A program made the position numbers and the translations under genes. Shown one piece after another: positions 54,367 to 61,962 of a DNA stretch of 64,000 nucleotides. Location: positions 489,868-553,867 of the forward strand of contig OZ025690.1 in the NCBI GenBank assembly GCA_964019335.1, read 5' to 3'. The stretch is from Diplonema japonicum. Taxonomy: Eukaryota; Euglenozoa; Diplonemea; Diplonemida; Diplonemidae. Below the pieces are notes generated by a model. It saw nothing but the letters and a program-made list of their open reading frames with translations. It searched no databases and was not told where the DNA came from. How positions within the stretch are numbered: the stretch's first letter is position 1; each line of letters starts with the position of its first letter.

Positions 54367-55553
54367 TCAGTCAGCAGGGGTCCCACGGTCGTGTTCTTTT
54401 TTCTTTGTGCTGCACAATTGCAAGTAATCATCGTATCTGTGTGCAGTTTAGTGTGACTGTAGCCATACCCCATGGATGCAATGTCCACGTCGTCCTTGCT
54501 GTGCATATTGGCGGGAGTAGAGGTGGAGGCGAAGGAAGAGGGTGCTTCTTGAATGAGCTTGCATATTGCCGCCCCGTCTTGTGGCGACAAGGAGTGTCCA
54601 TCGGGCATCGATGCAGCTTGGACGGAGGGGAGCCTTGCGAAGTCAACCATACCCACACCTTTCCACTGCACGCCGATAATATGTTCCCACGACAGCGGAA
54701 GGCTGGGCGGCAGGTGCGAGAACGATGACCGCACAGCTGCCTGTGAAGAGAGTTCGGCGTACCCAGAGTAGTGGTTACGGCCTCGAACAGAGAATATTAT
54801 CACCACTTTCGGACTGGTGGTGAACAGTTGGTTTATCCGTGTCACAAGTGGCTGGTCAACATGCCATACCTCGTGCTCCACAGACTGCGTTAGGTCGTCG
54901 TGTGCCGACGCCTTCAGGAGTATGTATGTTACATTGCTCTGTCCTGCTTGGTCTTTCTGTACTAACTCTAATAACTGGTCTCTCAGATTAGTCAGCACGT
55001 CAGGCTCCTGAGACTGGAGCATCTGAACAACCTCCATAAGCCCACCCATGTCTTGCCCTTGTTGGCCTTGCTGGCCTTGTCCCACACGGCTATGAGGGGC
55101 ATCGTAGTACACCTGCAATTTAAAGACACCATCGATGGGAGGGAGATGCATGGCGTGAGCCACAACGTTCTCTGTATCGCCATTTCTATGGAACGACAGC
55201 AGCGCCTTCCCTGGCATAACTATTTCGCATTCTTGTACTGATCCAAACTGCGTGAAGTACGACCCTGTGTCAGAGGTCGTCCAATGTGGGGGGAGCCCTG
55301 TGATGACTATTTTGCGGCGATGTGGCTGCGTATTTTGGTTGTATCCCTGCTTGAAATCACCGCCGTTCGCTAAATATGCTTCAACAGCTTTGGGGTCATG
55401 GCTAAACCGGCAGGCATCGCCATAGTTACACTTCTGCCGTGCAAAGTGCCGGCAGACCTGTTGATATTGCTGGTGGTGGTGGTGTTGGTGGTGGTGGTGG
55501 TGGTGGTGTCCCTTGTACTGAACATTCCCTTCATTTCTAGTATTCTCATCCAT
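54367..55553 (-). CDS. CCCH-RRM-YTH RNA-binding protein (putative m6A reader), spliced
   Basis: Exons 54469-55553 and 54367-54436 encode 384 residues. The start (MDENTRNEGN) is the first Met after an AT-rich leader. Order: His/Gln tract; CCCH finger CRHFARQKCNYGDACRFSH (C-x7-C-x5-C-x3-H); RRM-like fold (KIVITGLPPHW...FGSVQECEI); then a YTH-like domain (VTYILLKASAHDDLTQSVEHEVW, KVVIIFSVRGRNHYSGYAEL, IIGVQWKGVGMVDF). Both Trp of the m6A cage appear to be present (HEVW and VQW). A CCCH plus YTH combination is known in plant CPSF30-L and apicomplexan CPSF30, so a role in m6A-guided 3'-end processing is plausible but unproven. The spliced tail (GYDDYLQLCSTKKKEHD) replaces an unspliced tail that looks non-coding. 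Confidence 0.8.
54437..54468 (-). other. 32-nt mini-intron (GTATGG...CACAG) in the YTH gene
   Basis: A 32-nt segment has GTATGG at the 5' end, CACTAAAC (branch-like) about 15 nt before the 3' end, and ACACAG at the end. Removing it is consistent in phase 2 (MG|YDDYLQL) and moves the stop to 54367. Length and ends are the same as in two other genes of this window. Confidence 0.75.
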
Positions 55554-55815
55554 TTTTAATTGTCCCTGAATGTAGTTTATGCAACAAATAAAGTTTAAAG
55601 AAAAGAAGAACAAGAAAAACATGGAAGAAAGGCGGTTTATGACAATTGTTCAACAGAAAATTGTGCAAATTCGCCAGTACCACTCCTTCTAATAACACAT
55701 GCGTGTGTTCTGGTTCACGAAGAATAAGAGCATCATGTCTTGGGTTGTTGAGAGAATTGTGCAACAAGGGTAGCATTACAATGTATCAAGCCATAAGGCT
55801 TCTCGTACATGGATG
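55554..55815. other. Upstream flank of the YTH gene
   Basis: AT-rich leader and spacer between the YTH gene start and the reverse transcriptase relic. I see no gene; short open frames here lack coding character. Confidence 0.5.
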
Positions 55816-55819
55816 ATGT

Positions 55820-56535
55820 CTCGTATCTTATCATCTCCTGTACCGCCACAGCCTTGCGATTTTCAGGAGGTCTTGGATAGGTGTCGTAGGAAGGCAGCCT
55901 GTTATGATGCATGCTGCTGTGTTGTGTGCTACTTCAAGCGTTGCGATGTCTCTGGCTGTCAGGGTGGGTCCATACACTCCAAGGGCGTATCTCACCACAG
56001 GTAAGACATAGGTGAGGTAGACGGTGCGGAGGGTTGATGCCTTGCACCCCCACTTGGTACCTGCAAGTGCCTTCGTGACTGCTGTGTCGCCGGAAGCGAT
56101 TGATCATGAATACAGAAGTTCATCTTCTCATCGAATTTCACCCCAAGGAACACTGGCTCTTCTTGGTACGTTACCGGTGTTTGCTGCCCTGCCGCATCCT
56201 TGCGGTACACGACTGGTCTGCGTTCTGTCTTTTTGTTTGGCCCTGATGCCATCATGCATGTCTTCATCTTTGACAGATTCAGGACCCACATTTCTGACCA
56301 CCTGCCCACCATGTCCAGCACTTCTTGCGCTTGTGCCTCCGCTTCTTCCATACTGTTTCCACTTGCCACCACAGCCATGTCATCTGCAAACAGTGATGTG
56401 ATCACTCCAGTGTCCACACCCGCTTTGTGCAATCTTGTTGCAATGTCATCCACATAGCAGATAAAAAGCAGTGGGGAGAGGACCGTCCCTTGTGGAACTC
56501 TCTCTTCTTTTTTCATAGATCGATAGGATTTCAGT
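55820..56535 (-). mobile_element. Frame-broken non-LTR (LINE-type) reverse transcriptase relic
   Basis: On the minus strand the translation has VPQGTVLSPLLF, CYVDDIATRL, SLFADDMAVVA (the FADD catalytic motif), SEMWVLNLSKMKTCMM and PVFLGVKFDEK, the order of RT motifs in LINE elements. The frame then shifts near 56,085-56,100. It resumes in another frame with CKASTLRTVYLTYVLPVVRY and NTAACIITG, the conserved thumb/connection region. The upstream part of the RT and any endonuclease are missing. It is a dead, 5'-truncated copy, and AT-rich DNA follows at its 5' side (56.54-56.72 kb). Confidence 0.85.
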
Positions 56536-56718
56536 GTGCATGGGGGTGCTGTTAGTAAAAAAAATAATTCTTTATGACTATATGTCTTTGTTGTTCGCTT
56601 TTTATTTTTAAAAAGCTGCGAAAATTTTTTGCTCGGCACAAGTTGCATATAGTTATAAAATCATTTTTTGAAAGATAAATATTTGTAACAAAAAAAAAAA
56701 GAAAAAAACCTTATCTTC

Positions 56719-56990
56719 TTTTTCAGGTGGTGGGGATAACATGAAAAAATAATATATGAGTTAAAGGAGGCCGGTGTTGGTGGCGCCCTGCACAAGAACT
56801 GTCTACTTGATTACAGGGGGCGCACCGCGGCCGGGTTGTAGCTTCTTCTGCGTTCCGCGTCGTGTCCTTAATGCATGCGGTGTGTAGCTCAACCCCAGCC
56901 GGGACGTCCCGGGTAACCAAGATTCTGCGCTCGTGCAGTTTGCTGCCAATTCATCACCCTGAGCATCTGCAATACGTTCTTCCACTCAGG
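56719..56990. repeat. Interspersed repeat, copy A
   Basis: A GC-rich block begins with a TTTCAGGTGGTGGGGATAAC motif and TATATGAGTTAAAGGAGG, then holds GGCCGGTGTTGG, GATTACAGGGGGCGCACCG, CGGGTTGTAGCTTCTTCTGC and ends in AACCAAGATTCTGCGCTCGT. The same order recurs at 57.6-58.06 kb. It lies downstream of the RT relic's 5' end and may be a non-autonomous relative or LINE end, which is inference. Confidence 0.75.
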
Positions 56991-57282
56991 CGCTACTGGT
57001 GATGACCAACGAGGAGGTCAGCAGCGAACAATACATTTGCTCCTCTTATTGGTATTTTTCCCCTTCAAATTGTACTCTATCTTGGGTTATTACAGCCAAA
57101 AATAGGCTAAAAATGGTGAATATCACCCTTAGAAAGTAAAAAAGAATTTTTTTTTAACCATTAAAGGACAGGGGTTTTTGGGCAAAAAAAAGGTCACCAT
57201 CGACTTTTTTATTTTCTAAAATTAAAACATCCTCAAGCATGCAACCATAGAATGACGCTTGTGTAAACATGATGTGTTTACC

Positions 57283-57310
57283 TTTTTTTTTTTTTTTTTT
57301 TTTTTTTTTT
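57283..57310. repeat. T28 homopolymer
   Basis: An uninterrupted run of 28 T on the plus strand, equivalent to a poly-A on the minus strand. It may be a fossil retroposon tail. Length may be imprecise because of sequencing limits. Confidence 0.8.
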
Positions 57311-57439
57311 CCCTTCTTTTTTTCTTGTCTTCTCACATTTTTTCGCACACCTAAGCCAAGCTGTTGTTTCTGCTTTCCGCATCAAATGTTGTATTTGGAT
57401 GTAATAGAAAAGGGGGGAAATAATAAATAATATGTATAA

Positions 57440-58139
57440 GAGGAGGGTGTGTATGTTTATACAACAACAGATCGGTTCCTTGCTTTCAGCGCCGTGCCCC
57501 TAATGCGTGCAATGTACAGCTCAACCCCTGTATCACACTGCCTGTTTGTTGCACATATTTTCATGTTATCCCCCCCCCCCCCCCCACCTGAAAATAATAT
57601 ATAGGAGATAAATATATGAGTTAAAGGAGGCCGGTGTTGGCAGCACCCTGCACAAGAACTGTCTACTTGATTACAGGGGGCGCACCGCAGCCGAGTTGTA
57701 GCTTCTTCTGCGTTCTGCATCGTTTCCTTAACCACCACGGCCGGGTTGTAGCTTCTTCTGCATTCCACATCGTGCCCTTAATCACTGCAGCCAGGTTGTA
57801 ACTTCTTGCATTCCGTGTCATTTCCTTAACCACCACGGCCGGGTTGTAGCTTCTTCTGCATTCTGCATTGTGTCCTTAATCACCGCAGCCGAGTTGTAGC
57901 TTTTTGTGTTCTGTGTCATTTCCTTAATCACGATGGCCGGACAGCCGGGTTGTAGTTTCTTCTGCGTTCTGTGTCGTGTCCTTAATGTGTGTGGTGTTCA
58001 GCTCAACCCCAGCCAGGACACCCCAGGTAACCAAGATTCTGCGCTCATGTGGTTTGCTCAGTGATGACAGATGAGGAGGTCAACAGTGAACAACACACGT
58101 TTTTCTTATATTTTCATGTTATCCCCACCACCTGAAAAA
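57440..58139. repeat. Interspersed repeat, copy B, with internal expansion
   Basis: Repeats the blocks of copy A: TATGAGTTAAAGGAGG at 57615, the GATTACAGGGGGCGCACCG block, and the AACCAAGATTCTGCGCTCAT tail near 58030. It has about 300 bp of extra tandem units inside. A C16 run (57570-57585) and TTTTCATGTTATCC...ACCTGAAAA motifs, which are inverted relative to copy A's start, flank it at 57.56 and 58.11 kb. A short inverted fragment of the family also occurs near 60,490-60,520. Confidence 0.75.
57690..57994. repeat. Six tandem units of about 50 bp (GCCGGGTTGTAGCTTCTTCT...)
   Basis: Units begin at about 57690, 57740, 57790, 57838, 57888 and 57944 (spacings 50, 50, 48, 50, 56). Each contains GCC(G/A)(G/A)GTTGTAGCTTCTT, then TGCATTC, then a TCCTTAA(C/T)CACC element. 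Copy A has only one such unit, so the expansion is specific to copy B. Confidence 0.85.
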
Positions 58140-58147
58140 GAAGATCA

Positions 58148-58151
<4 letters not shown>

Positions 58152-58185
<34 letters not shown>
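58152..58185. repeat. T34 homopolymer
   Basis: Directly follows the end of repeat copy B (CACCTGAAAAAGAAGATCAAAGA). On the minus strand this is a poly-A tract, compatible with a retroposon tail. Confidence 0.8.
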
Positions 58186-58186
<1 letters not shown>

Positions 58187-59255
58187 TATATTGTCACCAG
58201 GAGGTGCACATTGTGACACCTGCTTTTCCCTGTGCAGCATAGTGGTACATGTTATAAAACACGTGCCATGTTGTGCACCCTGTGTTGCATACATCATGTG
58301 GAACATCAGGTATGCGAAATATGGTGTAAAATATGTCACAACACACCACATGGTGTGGTCGAAAATTTGCGGTGTTGGGGTGGTTTGTGGGCCAGACCCC
58401 TCAGACCCCACCAGTCTGGCCAACACTGCCCATCCCTTTTTTACTTTTTTTTTTTTGCATTGTACTTTTCTTGCAAAGGCCTCTTTTAATATTTTTTTCA
58501 AAGCAGGTCTCCAAACCCCCTGACATTTTTTTTAATTTTTTTATTTCACTCTTCAGAAATTACTTCACGCACTGGGGGGCCCATTACTTCATGCTAAATC
58601 TCATTACTTCATGGTGAAATAATGGCCTGTTTTCCGTGAAGTAATAGGGGGTTTCCGTTAAATAATATGCCTCAGTAGGCCAATTTTTGCCTCGGTTCGG
58701 TTCCCAGTGGGGCTACTTTTTCCTCTCAGTTTGCTATTTCCCCCCAGGTTCAGCTCAATTGGCCAACTTTTGCCTCGGCTCAGTTCCAAGTTGGACTACT
58801 TTTTCCTCCCAATTTGCCCACTTTTGGCTAGGCCTTGTTCCCAGTTTCTGTGGGTAACTCTTCTGTGGGTAAGGGTAACTTAGTCAGCTTAGCAAGACTT
58901 CAAAATACCGAAGCAGCAGAAAAAAAGGAGCCAGTGTAGGTATGGGAAGGCCTGATTAGAGATGGTGACAGTGGCAATGCCAGCGACAGTGGCAGCTCTT
59001 AGTCAACAAAAGGAGGAAAAACAACTTGTATTGTAACCTTTGTAACCCCTCTTGTTGTACCCCTTGTCACCCTGTTGTGCCCCTCGTGGTGAAGTAATTT
59101 CAGAGTGTCGTGAAATAAAACCACTTACCTACCACCAAGTAATGCTTTACCAACCTCTTGGTTCTGCATTTTACCATCTTGGGCCCTGTGGGCCCTCGAC
59201 GGTAAAATGCGGAACCTCGAGGTAATGGTAAAGTCATTACTTGTTGGCAGTAAAT

Positions 59256-59258
<3 letters not shown>
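58186..59258. other. Gene-free stretch
   Basis: I see no coding region here. The DNA contains recurrent ATTACTTCA words (58.56-58.66 kb) and two related segments of about 100 bp: GGCCAATTTTTGCCTCGGTTCGGTTCC near 58.68 kb and GGCCAACTTTTGCCTCGGCTCAGTTCC near 58.76 kb, an imperfect direct repeat. Otherwise it is featureless. Confidence 0.5.

Positions 59259-59299
<41 letters not shown>
59259..59299. repeat. T41 homopolymer
   Basis: The longest T-run in the window, between non-coding DNA and the 9-bp minisatellite. No target-site duplication was recognised around it by eye. Confidence 0.8.
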
Positions 59300-59302
<3 letters not shown>

Positions 59303-59463
59303 TGGTCACAACAAGGTAGTATGAGCCTTGCCTCACATCCCACCCAAACCTAGGACCTCTTTTTTTGAACCTTTGAAACCAAAAGTGCCAAAAAAATGCA
59401 AGCCCCAGCCTAAATTTGGGCCTTTGTGACACAAAAAACACAAAGAAATTTTTTGGTCCCAAG

Positions 59464-59528
59464 AGTCCCCTGAGTCCCTTGAGTCCCTTGAGTCCCTTGA
59501 GTCCCTTGAGTCCCTTGAGTCCCCTCCA
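59464..59528. repeat. 9-bp minisatellite (AGTCCCTTG)
   Basis: About seven copies of AGTCCCTTG/AGTCCCCTG in tandem. The plus-strand reading is a repeated Ser-Pro-Leu tripeptide, but no ATG precedes it in frame, so it is probably non-coding. Confidence 0.85.
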
Positions 59529-59628
59529 GACCCCTGAAAATTTCAGGGGACTCCTGTCCTGTCCCTTGGAGTCCCCTGAGTCCCTCAAGGGTCTGGACCA
59601 ACACTGTGCTGCCCCATGCACAGCACAA

Positions 59629-60063
59629 ATGGTGGCAATGACGCTCCACCTACAGGAGCCCCACGAGCGGCAATTCGACAATTCTTTACACAGCCTTTAC
59701 CCTGTGTATGAAATTTACCAGGAGAACAAAATGCAAAACCGAGCTGTGACCGCGTATGGCCCCACGTTCTGTATTGACACCATTGGTCATGCTGTTGAAG
59801 TTCTAGAATTATCCAACTCCGTTCGGGAAAAGCAAATTTATCTTGGAGTGGATGAGGGAACCATTGGAGGGGAGGAAGACTCCACCAAGGCCTTGACGAT
59901 GTGGTCCTACATTCTCAGCGACACCTTGGAAGAGATGGAAATGAGGGCTGAGGCAAAACGTTTCAAGCCTTTGAAAGACCTGACCACTGGACTCTCTGTT
60001 TTTGTATGCAGTATTTATTCTTTTCCACCCCTTTTTATCTATTTCTCCACTTCTCTATTCTAA
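59629..60063 (+). CDS. Possible gene fragment, unknown function
   Basis: An ATG at 59629 opens about 144 codons. The first 125 have a protein-like composition (HERQFDNSLHSLYPVYEIYQ, TAYGPTFCIDTIGHAVEVLE, DSTKALTMWSYILSDTLEEM). After KDLTTGLSVF the frame enters a pyrimidine-rich stretch. A GTATGC at 60004 and a CTAAC...TTTCAG ending at 60079 could bound a 76-nt intron, yet what follows looks non-coding. I recognise no family. It may be a fragment of a decayed gene or the 5' end of a gene whose rest is lost. Not convincing as a complete gene. Confidence 0.35.
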   Translation: MVAMTLHLQEPHERQFDNSLHSLYPVYEIYQENKMQNRAVTAYGPTFCIDTIGHAVEVLELSNSVREKQIYLGVDEGTIGGEEDSTKALTMWSYILSDTLEEMEMRAEAKRFKPLKDLTTGLSVFVCSIYSFPPLFIYFSTSLF

Positions 60064-60079
60064 CTTAAAATCATTTCAG

Positions 60080-60343
60080 CTACCCCTGTGTCACTCTTGC
60101 ATGTTTCTTTTCCCTTTCGTCTGCTTCTCCTCCCTCTTTCCCCCTTGTCAATTCACTTTTTCACTACTGCTCTCTTTGGCTTCCTTCTGTTAACTCTTCT
60201 CATCATTTAAAACCTACCCTCTCACCCTTTGTATTATTATTTTTGTTTACCATAGCTCACATTGGTTTCAACCAAAGCTTACTTACAGGAGGTGCCATGT
60301 GAAGGCTGTGAGTCGGGTTTTAACCTCCCTTTTTTTTGGCTCC
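60080..60343. other. Pyrimidine-rich non-coding stretch
   Basis: Dominated by C/T runs (CTCTTTCCCCCTTGTCAATT and similar). I see no gene and no recognisable element. Confidence 0.5.
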
Positions 60344-60354
60344 CCCTGTTGGGA

Positions 60355-60490
60355 TGTTCTGCTGTTCCACCATGTTCCACCAGTTCCACCAGTTTCACCA
60401 TGTTCTGCCAGTTTTGCCATGTTCCACTGGTTCCACCAGTTCTGCCAGTTCCACCAGTTACATGTTCCACCAGTTCCACAATGTCCATTG
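60355..60490. repeat. TTCCACCAG/TTCCACCATG minisatellite
   Basis: Degenerate 9-10 bp units built on TTCCACCAGTTC, TTCTGCCAGTT and CCATGTTCCACCA repeat about 14 times. Both strands are open by chance because of the period of three; neither reading looks like a real protein. Confidence 0.8.
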
Positions 60491-60668
60491 CACACTGCAT
60501 GCATTAAGGACACAATGCAGAACTTACCTCTTTTATTATTGGGTGGGGATGACACAGAAATATGGAAATATAAAGAAGTACATCAGATGTCTTGTTCACT
60601 GTTGACCTCCATGTCAGACCTTGCACTCTATTATTTAGTTTCCACCCTTTCCATTTTCTTCCCAATCT

Positions 60669-60822
60669 TTTTTTCTGAGGTAAAATATCACTATTCAGGT
60701 GTTTTTGACAATTTCTTTTGTGAGGAAAAAAATTCTTTGGGCACTTTTTTTTTGACCCATGACCATCTCACTTTCACTATTAGCCTCATTAAGGTCTAGA
60801 ATAGGTATTTTTGAGGGATTTT
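60669..60822. repeat. Direct repeat, copy 1 (about 155-165 bp)
   Basis: Shares with 61060-61222 the order TTTTTCTGAGGTAAAA, TTCAGGTGTTTTTGAC, TTTGGGCAC, TTTTTTGACCC, ATCTCACTTTCAC and AGGTCTAGAATAGGTA. The copies are diverged by small indels in the T-runs. Confidence 0.8.
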
Positions 60823-61059
60823 TTTTTTTTTTGAGAAAAAATCAATTTAAGGGTGTTTTTGGCCACTTTTTTTTGGGAGGAAAAGCAATTTTTTTGGACA
60901 CTATTTTTTTTTTTTTTCCAGCACCCCATGCACCCAATAAAGTACAGTAAAAAAAAGGGGGTCAATACAAAGAATGAGAAGGGTAAGTCATAAAGGAGAG
61001 AAAACCAACAGATAGACCATTACTAGGCCTGATATAGGCACCCTTATGGAAAAAAATCA

Positions 61060-61222
61060 ATTTTTCTGAGGTAAAAACCACTTTTCAGGTGTTTTTGACC
61101 ACTTGTTCATGTGAAAAATAGTTTTTTTTTTGGGCACCTTTTTTTTTGACCCCCAAACATCTCACTTTCACCCCACTTCACTAAATGCCTCTATTGAGGC
61201 CTAGGATAGGTACTTTTGAGAA
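61060..61222. repeat. Direct repeat, copy 2, abutting the truncated LRR copy
   Basis: The second copy of the 60669-60822 unit. It ends 10 bp before the sequence homologous to the ubiquitin-like/LRR gene begins, so it may mark a rearrangement border. Confidence 0.8.
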
Positions 61223-61232
61223 AAAAAAATTA

Positions 61233-61722
61233 GAGAACCGTTCAGCTGGAGGAGCTTGAGAGCTCAGAAGTGGTTTCAGAGCTTGAGGAGCTTGTGACAG
61301 CTGACCCTGAGCTGGTTCTGGTGGTGGAGGTGGGGAACTCGCCAGCTGTCGAAGTCTTGTCCATGAAGACGATGGTCCTTCCTTCCGGACTTCGGTTCCT
61401 CGTTGTCACCGACTCCATAGGCTGTGTTACAAGGATAGGCTCTTGGTTTCTTGAAGAGTGCGACCACCTGACGTCTGTTGATCTCATCCTCCCCAATGTT
61501 TCCACCATTGATGAAAATCTTTTATATGAGTGCAAAAAACTAGAAACCATCAACTTGAATGCGATGACCAATCTTTCTTCCATTGGTGATGGCTTCTTGT
61601 TTGGGTGCGAAAAACTAGAAACCATCGACTTGAATGTGATGACCGGAACGCATCACTCGACTTCGCAAGACGCTCACAGCCTCGATTGGGATGAAAGCAA
61701 TGCTCCAGAAGGGGAGTATTAA
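61233..61722 (+). pseudogene. 5'-truncated copy of the ubiquitin-like/LRR gene
   Basis: From GAGAACCGTTCAGCTGGA (61233) to about 61639 the sequence matches 62226-62632 at a constant offset of 993, with only a few substitutions visible. It lacks the ATG and the entire ubiquitin-like segment. It has only one diverged and two canonical LRR units, then leaves homology at about 61639 (MTGTHHSTSQDAHSLD...) and stops at 61722. It is open but has no start in the proper place, so I call it a truncated duplicate; expression from an internal ATG (61363) cannot be excluded. Confidence 0.75.
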
Positions 61723-61962
61723 CAGATAGACCCCCCCCCTCCCATAGGGCGGCCCTCTAGCGGGGGCTTGTCCTGTACTCTGAGTTTAATAAATAGTTAT
61801 TCGTCACCTTTTTCTTAAGATGTTCGTTTCACAGTAGGTTTTTTTATTTTCTGAGGTTCTTCTTCTTCATTTGACTCCTGCAGCCTTTGAGACAAAGCAC
61901 ACAGGGAAAATACATTAGAAAAAAAGAAAAAGAAAGAAAAAAAAAAACAATATTAAAACAAC

